Shown piece by piece: positions 9,420-17,561 of a stretch of 64,000 nt of DNA. Positions within the stretch are counted from its first letter, which is position 1; every line of letters starts with the position of its first letter. Source of the DNA: Thereva unica (lineage: Eukaryota; Arthropoda; Insecta; Diptera; Therevidae); the NCBI GenBank assembly GCA_949987705.1, contig CATLJY010000890.1:51926-115925 (forward strand). The letters are read 5' to 3'. The translations under genes were made by a program, and so were the position numbers. The notes beneath the pieces were generated by a model, which was not told where the DNA came from, ran no database searches, and saw only the letters and a list, made by a program, of their open reading frames with translations.

Positions 9420-11610
9420 GTTGTCAGCTAAGCTTATTTGTCCAACTGCCATGAATTCAGTAAAATATTCGGCTCCTAATAATACATCAATTATCCCTAT
9501 TGATTGAAGTTAGGATCAGCCAGTGTAATATTTTTTGGTATTGCCCAGTTGGCAATATTAAAATGTTGGGCTGGTTGTGGAGAAACGATGTCGGGAAGAA
9601 CGAACGCCTCTAGCCGTGTAGAATATCTATTTACTTTAGATAGTAATCTTACATTGATTCGTCGATTGGATTTTTGTTTCACTTGATTAATGCCCCGAAT
9701 GGGCATTTTATCTGAGTTGGTTGCCGCCTTCAGCCGATTGATCATCCTTTCAGTGATTACGTTCACCTGGGATCCATTGTCTAAGATTGCCCGGCACTCT
9801 ACTTCGTTGCCTTCATTCGTCACTATTTTCATCATGACTGTGCTCAAAAATACGTACTTCCGAGCTTAATACTCATCTAATGCTGCTAGGATTAGCATCA
9901 GCACTGGTGTTGCTACCTTCGTTCGTGATACCTCTTGAAGAGCCTGGATTTACTGCTACGTCAGTCTTGCGTCCTTCTGGTTTTTCTCTTGAGCCTGATG
10001 TGAAGTGTAGCAATGTATTGTGTTTTTGATTATATTTAAAACAGGACCGGCATTGTGTCCAGATTTGAGACAATTGGTGCATAAACCATATTTTTCACGA
10101 GATTCAGCCGTTCCTTGGAATCTAGGTTTCTGAATTCCTTGCAGAAGTACAGGGGATGCTTGTACTTGCATAAAATACAGCTGGAGCTGGCTTGTTGCTC
10201 TGTTGAGAGAGCCAAGGTCAATGACTTAGTTATGCTTGGCTTTTTTATAAGGTCACTCACTCTTGGAGCCTAATGCTTCCAGCGATCGAAAGCGTGTTTC
10301 TAGAAAATCTAGTAGTTGTTTGATAGATGGCACTTCCTTCGGATTCTTTAGAGATTGCTCAAACAGCATGTGTGATTCACGATCCATCTTCTTTATTAGT
10401 ATGGGCAACAGTAACAGGTCTCAGCCTTCCACCTTTATTTTCAGGTTTTGTAGTCCCAGGAGTTCCTTGGTGGTGTCATGGAATGCCTTAAGGTTGGTCG
10501 CTGAAGGATGATTGTGGCTTGGTTGTGCCAGTAGCTGGTTTACTAAGGCTGAATCCAACAGTCTGTTGTTGTTGTATCTGTCTTGTAGGATTTGCCAAGC
10601 AGTATTATAATTTTCTTCGGAGACAGTGAAATGTCTCAATAATCTTTCTGCCTCCCCGGCTAGGTTTGTCTTGAGGTGCCACATTTTCTTGCAACTGGAC
10701 ATATCTTGACAATGCACCAATTGTAGGAAGAGGTCGTAGAATTGTCGCCATTTGGCATAGTCTCCGTCGAATTTAGGCAAGGTTATTTTTGGCAAGCTTG
10801 GAACTACACTAGTTGTGTTCAATGGAGAGAGTTGGTTCGAGATCTCCTATGAATAACCTTCAAGCCTTGAGGAAAGTAGTACTATCAAGTGCTGAGTTTT
10901 TTGTTCAAAATCAAGGAAGCTCTGATTGTTGTAGCTCCACTCTGTTGGATTTTCACAAAGTTCCCAAATTGTTTTTCGTATTCTTCTACTTGATGCCACT
11001 GTTGATTAACGACCTTAAGCTGATACCGGTAGTATGATTTTCTTTGGTTCTCTGTTGAGGTGGCTCCCATAATCCTATTGAGCACTTCAATGGTACGTTT
11101 TTGACCTCCTATGGCTTTAAGTAATGTGTCCTCATCGATTTTCATCATTTGTCTTGAGGAAGCCCTTGATTCTTGTGGTGGACTATCCTGTGGTGTCTTG
11201 GATGACGATGCTGTGCCTGGCAAGTTTTCATCAAATTGCTCGTGTAAATGCGCTGCTTCGGAATCTGTATTGCAGTTCTCAATGGCTAACAATTCATCAA
11301 TCCTTTTGGAAAAGTATCCAATATATTGATTAACTACTGCCTTGATTTTGTTGTAATACTCGTCCGTGAAGTATTTGTGGTTTACTTCTTCCTGTGGTAG
11401 AGTTTTCATTTCCACGTCGTTTGCTGCAAAAGGATCCCAAGCTTCTTGAAGGCGGCGAATCCGTTCCTCATAGTAAGCGACCGTCTTTCTCGCTGTAGAA
11501 TCCTTCCTGTAATTCTTGATGATTTTCTGGATGTCTTCTCCAAGCTTCGATTGATGATGGGCGAGTTCCTCCAGGCGGGTAATTTTGGATATCTACTCGT
11601 CGTGCTCCTT
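9420..11610 (-). pseudogene. Bel-Pao retrotransposon gag and aspartic protease, degenerate
   Basis: Minus-strand fragments appear in the expected order. A gag N-terminal helical region lies at 11600-10885 (…EERIRRLQEAWDPF…). A DUF1759-like gag core lies at 10822-10421 (LPKITLPKFDGDYAKW, LLDSALVNQLL). Cysteine/histidine knuckles follow at 10260-9950 (CILCKYKHPLYFC; CTNCLKSGHN), then a retropepsin with DNGSQVNVI at about 9780 (9847-9497). The frame then shifts and runs on as LLGAEYF…ADNLPTLQ to about 9420, where the direct repeat cuts it off. There are at least four frameshifts or stops, and RT, RNase H and integrase are missing. Confidence 0.8.
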
Positions 11611-11672
11611 TCAGGTAGGCTCTAGTTATTCGTAAATGTTAATTGATGTAGGTTGGTGATCGAGTGTTGCAC

Positions 11673-11692
11673 CCGATCACGTCGGGTCACCA
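11673..11692 (-). other. Primer binding site of the Bel-Pao element
   Basis: On the minus strand TGGTGACCCGACGTGATCGG follows the LTR end ...TAACA after three T residues. TGGTGACCC is the form usual for Bel-Pao primer sites. It confirms the minus orientation of the element. Confidence 0.7.
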
Positions 11693-11695
11693 AAA

Positions 11696-12540
11696 TGTTA
11701 AAGGAGGGATTAGTTTATCCCTACTGATTGTGGTCAGGGCGATGCGCCGTGGCCTAGTGTTAATGAGTAGATATCAAACGGGACTTGAACCGAGATGTCT
11801 TCGTAGAGAGTAGAGGAGTTGCGATGATTCGATATCAAACGGCACTTGAACCGAGATATCTTCGACGACAAGTAAAGAAAACACCTTTCTTGGTTGGTAA
11901 ATTTCAACTCTCATTTATTCATTGATTTTAATCGATTTATATACAATTTTTATTTCACAAAAAAAAAAAAAGAACAATTCTAAAATGAAAATAAACATTG
12001 GTGAAAAAGTCCACTCAGCAAACCCGGCCATTGACATTACCGGTGAATGAATTATTATAAAAATGCAAGCTTAGCATTTCACAATTAACTTGGATAAAAT
12101 TGCATTACGAATAATAATGCAATGACCTCAGATTTTCAGAGTGGATTTTTAACATTATGATTAACCTAATTATGTGAATAAAACTGTGACTGTGGCAAAT
12201 TCCACAGCGGACGTTAACATAAGCGTTGTTAATATACCCTCATCTGTTATTTAATAAATTTTTTATGATAACAATTTATAACAATTTTGCTTCATTGAAA
12301 AAAACAATAAAATTTGGATTTCAAAATTATTTGTGCAAGCGTTTTTGTGTTTCAAAATTATTTGTGTTATGATAACAATTTATAACAATTTTGCTTCTTC
12401 ATTGAAAAAAACAATAAAATTTGGATTTCAAAATTATTTGTGCAAGCGTTTTTGTGTTTCAAAATTATTTGTGCATAACAAAAATTAAAAAAAAAAAAAC
12501 CATTATAAATTAAATTAAAATTATTGTTTACATTGTTTCA
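11696..12540 (-). repeat. Bel-Pao LTR (5' LTR on the minus strand), outer end uncertain
   Basis: Begins at the TG of 11696 (CA on the sense strand), directly next to the primer binding site. It contains two copies of a ~50-bp unit GATATCAAACGGGACTTGAA at 11776 and 11840, and an internal ~100-bp duplication (about 12265-12360 and 12370-12475). No second LTR is in the window, so the outer boundary is a guess. Confidence 0.5.
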
Positions 12541-12584
12541 CTTCGTAAACACCTTGCGATCTTTTAATGCGATGTACTAACCCC

Positions 12585-13060
12585 TTTCGGCTTAATGGCC
12601 AATTGCAGTCATCTTGGAACTCTGAACTGGAATTTTTAATGAGCCTTTTAGTATGAATTAGTGTATTATCCTGCTGAAGGACCATATCCCTGAACCTATT
12701 ACATTATTACCAGCAATGAAAACCTACTTGTTTAAAATCTCCAAGTACACATTGAATGTTAGTTTCTCAGGAAGTATCAATAGAGGTCCGATTTCATTGA
12801 ATGTCGCTTGTGGATAATTTGATTTTTTTTTCTGAATTTGTTCAAGGAAAATGGTAACCCGCCTGTCCACAAAATTTTTCTCCAAAATTCAGCTTGAATT
12901 GTTGTAGACGAATTTTAAACACTTAGCCCCATCAAGTACAAACTACTTCCAATGCTGCTTGTTCTCCGTGACAGAACCAGATGCGGTTTTCGTTAATTCC
13001 ACCTTCGTTCATCATACACCATGTGGACCGAAGTTTTCGTACCCACATCCCAACTTGTTA
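12585..13060 (-). pseudogene. Tc1/mariner-type transposase remnant
   Basis: Conceptual minus-strand translation in shifting frames gives scattered blocks typical of a Tc1/mariner DDE transposase. An INENRIWFCHGE-like segment and a MVLQQDNTLIHT block lie near 12680-12640; the Asp of QQDN is the expected second catalytic residue. There are many stops and frameshifts, and no termini could be paired with confidence. Short identical strings around 13010-13073 recur in inverted order at 35010-35050. Confidence 0.5.
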
Positions 13061-13073
13061 ACTTCCCAGTATA

Positions 13074-13544
13074 GGAAGTTATTGTAATCGGTCCGAAAAT
13101 CGAAATCGAAAATTTCGACGTATTTTCATCTGTCAAGGTCCCAGGAGCATTTTAAGCAAAAAATTGGAATGAAGTATGTGTGTATGTGTGGATGACCACA
13201 TCCATTTTTTCCTGCACGATATCGCGCGAACCAAAAAAGATGTCGACTTCGTTGAGGTGTCGTTTGAAGCGTACATATTAACCGAAATATGATCTGAAAA
13301 GATTTTCATAAAATTCGGTCGAGCCGTTTTTTTTTGTTTAACCGACGTTTATGATTTTTGTACCTGCACGATACCGCGCGAACTAAAAACTATATCGACT
13401 TGATTGAGGTGCCCAAAAAAGAATATTAACGAAGAAATGGTCTGAAAAAAATTTCATAATATTCGGTTGGGCCTTTTTTGTTTAAATAGAAAAACTTCGG
13501 ATAATTGTCAGAAACACCTTAAATTGAGAAGTTTCGCTAATCCT
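13074..13544. repeat. Diverged ~170-bp repeat pair, leading into the duplicated block
   Basis: Two related units, each with CTGCACGATA(T/C)CGCGCGAAC, then TCGACTT.(G/A)TTGAGGTG and a TTCATAA.ATTCGGT block, at about 13210-13335 and 13360-13480. The part from 13244 onward is repeated nearly exactly at 31408-31706. No coding potential. Confidence 0.65.
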
Positions 13545-13812
13545 TTCTAATATTATAAATGCGAAAGTAACTCTGTCTGTCTGTCTGTCTTTCTGTCTGT
13601 CTGTCTGTTACGCTTTCACGCCTAAACCGCTGGACCGATTTTGATGAAATTTGCTACAGACATAGTTTATACCTTGGAGACGGACATAGGCTACTATTTA
13701 TGGAGAAAAAAAGGGTTGAAGGGGTTGAAATGGGGTAAGTAAGGTAATAAGTAGTAAGGGGATTTTTTTTCTTTCCTTTTTTTAATTGTATAAAAAGTAA
13801 CTGACTGACAGA
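13545..13812 (+). mobile_element. 5' part of a minisatellite-bearing Helitron-like repeat
   Basis: Begins CTAATATTATAAATGCGAAAG, then a (CTGT)n microsatellite at 13572-13609, then TTACGCTTTCACGCCTAAAC. The same head occurs at 31708 and 40752, each followed by an array of ~118-bp units. Two of the three arrays end at GGCACGCGGGTTTTATGCTAGT (34395 and 42651). The layout (short head, GTCY-type microsatellite, tandem block, CTAG|T end) resembles DINE-1/Helentron-type non-autonomous Helitrons. Confidence 0.6.
13807..13812. repeat. Polinton target-site duplication, left (GACAGA)
   Basis: GACAGA directly precedes the terminal AGTAGTAGAG of the element. The same six bases follow the right end at 29804-29809 and occur once at the matching empty site 31972-31977. 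Confidence 0.95.
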
Positions 13813-14352
13813 AGTAGTAGAGCTAGGCCGGTTCTGGGCCACCTCTCAGGTGGCCCCGTAACCGCCTAGGATTTGGGGGGGTCTGAAAGCTCTTTATGTA
13901 CGTGTACGAGGTGTTTTAGGTTTGTGTCTTGGATAAGGTGGCTTAGAGTTGGTGTGTGGAGATGGGTGAAAGCTCTTTATGTAGGTGTACGAGGTGTTTT
14001 GGGTTTGTGTCTTGGGTAAGGTGGTTTGAAAGCTGTATATGGAGGTTGGGTATCTTGGATGGGGTGGCTTGGAGTTGGTGGGTGGAGATGGGTGAAAGCT
14101 CTGCATGTAGGTGCGTGAGGTGTTTTGGGTGTGTGTCTTGGATGGGGTGGCCCAGAGTGGGCATGGGATTTGGTGTGGGACCAGCGTGGGATTTGAATGC
14201 TGTGTTGTTGAGTGCCACCTGTGGGAAGCTAGTTGAATTTCGGTGTTGATTTGGTCCAGAGCTGGCATGGGATTTGAGGTGTGACTTAAAGCTCTGGATG
14301 TATGTTTCTTGGATAGGGTGGCGCAGAACGGGCATGGGATTTGGCCCAGAGC
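13813..14352 (+). repeat. Polinton left terminal inverted repeat (540 bp)
   Basis: Reverse complement of 29264-29803 with three mismatches by eye, at positions corresponding to the a/g in gggtatctt, the c/t in gtgcgtgagg and the a/g in gttgatttgg. Identity stops at 14352/14353. The repeat is built of internally repetitive T/G-rich modules (gcatgggatttg, gaaagctct.atgta). The apparent long minus-strand reading frame through it is mirrored on the plus strand of the right repeat and is not a gene. Confidence 0.95.
13836..13856. other. Perfect subterminal hairpin in the left TIR
   Basis: GGGCCACCT ctc AGGTGGCCC: 9-bp perfect stem with a 3-base loop, 23 bp from the element tip. The mirrored copy lies in the right repeat at about 29760-29780. 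It could be a site for integrase or terminal-protein recognition; that is inference. Confidence 0.6.
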
Positions 14353-14538
14353 TGTCATGGGATTTGGGGATGTGACGGAAGGCTCTGGATGTATCTTTGC
14401 GTGGCCCAGAACCGGCATGGGATTTTGGATAAAAAGTTGGTGCGAGATGTGAGCGCCAGCTGTGGGAAGCTAGTTGAACTAAGAATTAAAGAAGCTCTTG
14501 AGGGATCTTTTGTAATGATCTTTGATTCAATTATTATG
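14353..14538. other. TIR-proximal spacer
   Basis: Contains degenerate copies of TIR modules (GGCCCAGAACCGGCATGGGA, CAGCTGTGGGAAGCTAGTTG). No gene supported. Confidence 0.5.
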
Positions 14539-14573
14539 TATATAAATCCTTGAAAGGGGAATGTTAGGTTAGT
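14539..14573 (+). promoter_or_regulatory. TATA + initiator for the left-end Polinton genes
   Basis: TATATAAAT at 14539-14547 and an initiator-like TTAGT with its A at 14571, a spacing of 32 bp. It would start a transcript that contains the three small plus-strand frames at 14592, 14777 and 15052. Confidence 0.55.
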
Positions 14574-14591
14574 TTTCTTCCGGTTGCGGTG

Positions 14592-14774
14592 ATGAACAGT
14601 TATAAGGATTCTACCAGATTGCTTGAGGAAAAGGGTGATAAAGGAAGCAAAGTAAAAGAATTAAAATATCAACTGAATTCTCTATCAATTAAATCGAAGC
14701 AATCATCATCATCATCATCTGAGAGTAAAGATACTTCTTCATCCATAAGATATCAGCAGATAAAAGATAAGTAA
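14592..14774 (+). CDS. Small Ser/Lys-rich protein, unknown function
   Basis: 60 residues from the ATG at 14592, the first ATG after the predicted start site at 14571. It is charged, with a heptad-like stretch LEEKGDKGSKVKELKYQL and a run of eight serines (tcatca codons), and no recognised domain. It ends 2 bp before the next ATG at 14777. Three small frames in three different registers (14592, 14777, 15052) follow each other here. They may be separate products of one leader, exons of a spliced gene, or a decayed single gene. I cannot tell which. Confidence 0.4.
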   Translation: MNSYKDSTRLLEEKGDKGSKVKELKYQLNSLSIKSKQSSSSSSESKDTSSSIRYQQIKDK

Positions 14775-14776
14775 AT

Positions 14777-15079
14777 ATGAACATACCAAAATTTCTCGAA
14801 GAATATTCTAGTATACTGTTGGAGGAGCATAAGGATAAAATAGAACAACTCTATAGATATGTTCAAGAATACGAAAATGCTGGAAAAGTTTATTCTATAC
14901 ATGGAGCACATTACAAGAACTGCCCATGGTCGAACGATAAAACAACTTGTGGACCAGATACATGTGGATGCTGTTTTGTGGAGCGGTACAAACGGGAAGT
15001 TCAACGCCTAGTAAATTTTTATGTCCGGATCACCAAAAGCAGCTGTAGAGAATGCAGAAAAGGGTTCGATTTACACTAG
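14777..15079 (+). CDS. Cysteine-rich 100-residue protein, unknown function
   Basis: N-terminal ~45 residues are helical and charged (FLEEYSSILLEEHKDKIEQL). They are followed by a compact cysteine/histidine block, HYKNCPW...CGPDTCGCCFVERY, and a final CRECRK, which could bind zinc. Not recognised. It overlaps the PPP1R15-like gene by 28 bp in a different frame, so translation of both would need a second transcript, leaky scanning, reinitiation or frameshifting. The neighbour context suggests an accessory, perhaps host-interacting, role; that is inference. Confidence 0.45.
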   Translation: MNIPKFLEEYSSILLEEHKDKIEQLYRYVQEYENAGKVYSIHGAHYKNCPWSNDKTTCGPDTCGCCFVERYKREVQRLVNFYVRITKSSCRECRKGFDLH

Positions 15080-15282
15080 CGCCTGAATTACACATTATGC
15101 ATGTATGGGATTTCGCTTATAGAGCTAGCCGTATGGGACAATGGTATATAAGTGCCCTTGATAGATGCAGATTTCAACAGAGAGTCATCAATACTGGCAA
15201 AATCCTAGAGCCCATATTAAACCAACATCATCGTGAAAAAATATATAGCACAAGATTTGAAAATAAAACAAATTTGTTATAA
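15052..15282 (+). CDS. PPP1R15/GADD34-like PP1-eIF2alpha phosphatase cofactor
   Basis: 76 residues from ATG 15052; an in-frame TAG sits two codons upstream, so this is the natural start. Residues 4-7 are RVRF, a PP1-docking RVxF motif. V18-W19 follows at the right distance. Then come R27, G29, W31, A35, D37, R38, R40, F41, R44 and V45, which reproduce the spacing R-x-G-x-W-x3-A-x-D-R-x-R-F-x2-R-[IV] known from the eIF2alpha-engaging part of PPP1R15 proteins and their viral mimics (herpesvirus ICP34.5, African swine fever virus DP71L). Family knowledge: these recruit PP1 to dephosphorylate eIF2alpha and restore translation. Length is like the short viral forms, just the core. The WDFAYR block is reminiscent of insect PPP1R15, suggesting host capture (inference). 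An AATAAA follows at 15262. It converges with the integrase gene. Confidence 0.8.
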   Translation: MQKRVRFTLAPELHIMHVWDFAYRASRMGQWYISALDRCRFQQRVINTGKILEPILNQHHREKIYSTRFENKTNLL

Positions 15283-15303
15283 AAAAATGTCTTTTTATTT
15301 AAT

Positions 15304-16230
15304 TTATAATACATCATTAGCATTTATCCAAGAATTATGTTCTCGTGAGAACCCCAACCATTTAACATAAACTTTATCACCGCTCTTTTTCAATATTTTT
15401 TCAACTAGGTAGAGATCTGAGTGTTTAACTTTCTGCAATTCCTTTTCATAGAATCCACCTTTAATGGGGTTGCCCTGGTAGTCCTCAAGTTGATATGTCG
15501 GTGGATTAGTCAGTTGAACCTTGGAGATTTTAAAGATTTCAGTTGTCCAGTTTGGTGTGTAGCCTTTTTCAAATAGATGTTTATATTTGCTTATGCGGAC
15601 GCGGTCTCCTATTTTATATGCAGGTGAAGGGGCAATTTTGATGTGATTATAGGCTGTAGCAAGAAGTAGCTTTTCATTTGTCCTATTAACATCACAGGGA
15701 CGCATTTTAATTGTTCGATGTTTTTTTGCATTGTATTGTGATAGCAGTTTTTTCATCATAGAAATCCATTTGTAGGATCCATTCATGCTAAATTCCTTCC
15801 ACATCATGCTCTTTAAAGTTCGGTTGAATCTTTCCACTATTGATGCCTTAAGCGATGTATATGTTGAGTAGTGGTTGATTTTATATTTGCTCATTAGCTT
15901 TTGAAAGTGAGAGTTGTAGAATTCCTTACCATCATCCGTTTGCAAATTGTTAGGTGTGCGCCCATCTTTAAATATTGATTGCATCGCTTCTGTGACTTCT
16001 GGACCGGTTTTTCTTTTAATTGGCATAGCCCAGGCATATTTAGAAAATGCATCAATTACAGTCAGTAAGTAGCGGAATCCTTTGTTTACATGTTTATATG
16101 CATCCATTTCCACGAAGTCAGCCTGCCACAAATCATCCAGACCTTTAATGATAACTCTCCGCCTAGAAAAATTTCGATGAGCAGGTTTGTGAAGCTCATT
16201 TACTACTTGCCTCTTACTCAGAGATGCCAT
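15304..16230 (-). CDS. INT: Polinton integrase (RVE family) with C-terminal chromodomain
   Basis: 308 residues, ATG at 16230. It inserts the element and makes the 6-bp duplication. The N-terminal LHKPAHRNFSRRRVI segment precedes the catalytic core: D38 in QADFV, D99 in LQTDDGKEF and E133 in VERFNRTLK, the DDE triad. A basic SH3-like region (YKIGDRVRISKYK, ~225-237) leads to a chromodomain at about residues 272-308 (YLVEKILKK...VYVKWLGF...SWINANDVL), which in related integrases targets chromatin. Length is usual for Polintons and the frame is undamaged. The start overlaps the end of the collagen-like gene by 17 bp on the same strand. Confidence 0.95.
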   Translation of the reverse strand: MASLSKRQVVNELHKPAHRNFSRRRVIIKGLDDLWQADFVEMDAYKHVNKGFRYLLTVIDAFSKYAWAMPIKRKTGPEVTEAMQSIFKDGRTPNNLQTDDGKEFYNSHFQKLMSKYKINHYSTYTSLKASIVERFNRTLKSMMWKEFSMNGSYKWISMMKKLLSQYNAKKHRTIKMRPCDVNRTNEKLLLATAYNHIKIAPSPAYKIGDRVRISKYKHLFEKGYTPNWTTEIFKISKVQLTNPPTYQLEDYQGNPIKGGFYEKELQKVKHSDLYLVEKILKKSGDKVYVKWLGFSREHNSWINANDVL

Positions 16231-16570
16231 TTTCAGCCTTCTTATTAATTATGTGTGAGAATATATAATTTTCGATCTTCGCAATTTCGCGATAAATGAA
16301 CATCGTTAGATTCTCTACTGCTTTGTCAATGCTTTCCCGTATTTCTTCGTCGACATAGTTTTTGGTTGCAGCGTCAGCATTTTCTTTTGGATCACCTAGG
16401 TCTTTGATTCTTTTCAAGGTAAGATCATAGTCACCATCTGATGTTAAATTGAAACCGTTTCCTTTTGGTCCAGCAGGACCGTCTTTTCCAGGAATTCCAG
16501 GTGGACCGCGATCACCCACTGCTCTAAATTTTTGCCGTTTAAAAGATCGACCAAACTTGTCAACGCTCAT
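16214..16570 (-). CDS. Collagen-like small protein, candidate fibre/attachment protein
   Basis: 118 residues. A basic N-terminus is followed by seven Gly-X-Y triplets at residues 19-39 (GDR GPP GIP GKD GPA GPK GNG). Next come an LKRIKDLGDP...DAATKNYVDEEI segment (about 51-77), a pattern common in trimeric phage and virus fibre proteins, and a helical C-terminus (78-118) with spaced hydrophobics. A short collagen triple helix plus a trimerising coil fits a virion spike or fibre; that function is inferred. Its promoter (TATA and CATTT initiator) lies only about 10 bp before the ATG. It overlaps the integrase start, so both may come from related transcripts. No signal peptide. Confidence 0.65.
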   Translation of the reverse strand: MSVDKFGRSFKRQKFRAVGDRGPPGIPGKDGPAGPKGNGFNLTSDGDYDLTLKRIKDLGDPKENADAATKNYVDEEIRESIDKAVENLTMFIYREIAKIENYIFSHIINKKAENGISE

Positions 16571-16578
16571 TTCCGAAA

Positions 16579-16612
16579 TGTTAATAGTTCTATGTGGGTG
16601 GGAATATTTATA
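16579..16612 (-). promoter_or_regulatory. TATA + initiator for the collagen-like gene
   Basis: Minus-strand TATAAATA at 16612-16605 and CATTT with its A at 16579, 33 bp apart, leave a 5' leader of about nine bases before the ATG at 16570. Confidence 0.5.
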
Positions 16613-17495
16613 CTATAATGTCAGCTTCCCGCAACTCCTCAATGATTGACACTATTTCATTACTATGGCTATTATTTCCTGCTTGCTGCGATGCTATCAA
16701 TATTCGGAGCCTATCAACTAGCTCATTGGGGTCATCCCAATATATGTAATCGATATTTTTCTTTGGAATTTGCATTATTCCCGTTCCAGTATGAGGAGTG
16801 TGAATCAACTTTTTTATTATGTTTCTATATTTGAAGCTATTTGTTCCTTTTATTTGCTGGTTTTCCTTAAAATCACGTCTGTGGGTGCATGTATCATTTA
16901 CAATTTTTTGATAATTGGACAAGTCTTCTTTTGAGTAGCCTCGAGGCTTTTTCATAAAAATTAATTCAACTAGACCTTCAGTTATCTTGTACCGCTTGCC
17001 ATCTATAAGAAAGTATTCTTTATCAACTTTTAATCTTGAATTACCAATATTCCACATATCGTTCTTATAGTACGCTCCATACGTTTTATCAATTCTCGTG
17101 CTATCATTTTCCAGTAGTTGTTTATATTTGTTTAGTATCTGGTCTGCAGACTCTAATTTTGGTTCTTTTGTAGGTGTGACAAACTGATCATCATCATCAT
17201 CATCATCATCATCCTCAGAATAACTCGGTGGCTCTAGCTTTAAGTATTTACGTGGTGGTGGTGGTGGTGTGTATGCTTCTTCATTGCCCTCGTGCTTAAT
17301 TTCATCTTCTTCTTCTTTTGGTTCAAGTTTCACTGATGCTGCTGTTGTTGTGAGCTTTTTCAGCGTGTTGGTTATAGGTTTAAATGTTTCCTCTAATTGA
17401 GCTTCAGATTCAATTTTACCAGTCTTGAGAGCTTTATATTTTCTTCGTATAGCCTCACGTGTTTTTATAATATCCTTCATCAATTTTTCATTCAT
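16608..17495 (-). CDS. Conserved Polinton protein of unknown function (DUF8207-like C-terminus)
   Basis: Read from the ATG at 17495 (MNEKLMKDII): an ATG at 17549 exists, but the TATA box at 17556-17548 with a TCATT initiator at 17524 would place transcription start after it. About 295 residues. A basic helical N-terminus (IKTREAIRRKYKALK) leads to an acidic, proline-rich linker with nine consecutive Asp (gat/atc repeats at about 17190-17215). The conserved C-terminal domain runs YGAYYKND.W.IG...IDGKRYKITEGLVELIF to IDYIYWDDPNELVDRLRILIASQ and a final NEIVSIIEELREADII. That C-terminal block is frequent in arthropod Polintons; its role is not known to me. Confidence 0.8.
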   Translation of the reverse strand: MNEKLMKDIIKTREAIRRKYKALKTGKIESEAQLEETFKPITNTLKKLTTTAASVKLEPKEEEDEIKHEGNEEAYTPPPPPRKYLKLEPPSYSEDDDDDDDDDQFVTPTKEPKLESADQILNKYKQLLENDSTRIDKTYGAYYKNDMWNIGNSRLKVDKEYFLIDGKRYKITEGLVELIFMKKPRGYSKEDLSNYQKIVNDTCTHRRDFKENQQIKGTNSFKYRNIIKKLIHTPHTGTGIMQIPKKNIDYIYWDDPNELVDRLRILIASQQAGNNSHSNEIVSIIEELREADIIV

Positions 17496-17523
17496 GTTGC
17501 TACACGTGTGGTTACAGCTACAA

Positions 17524-17556
17524 TGATATACAGCTATGCTAATAAGCATTTATATA
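17524..17556 (-). promoter_or_regulatory. TATA + TCATT initiator
   Basis: Minus-strand TATATAAAT from 17556 and TCATT with its A at 17524 (spacing 32 bp). It decides the start codon of the neighbouring gene (17495 rather than 17549). Confidence 0.55.
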
Positions 17557-17561
17557 GATCC

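Noticed and set aside
13894..14418. 175-codon open frame, mirrored by a plus-strand frame at 29051-29722
   Set aside because: Both lie in the Polinton terminal inverted repeats and reflect their T/G-rich modular repeats. They have no recognisable domain, and the frame is only a mirror image.
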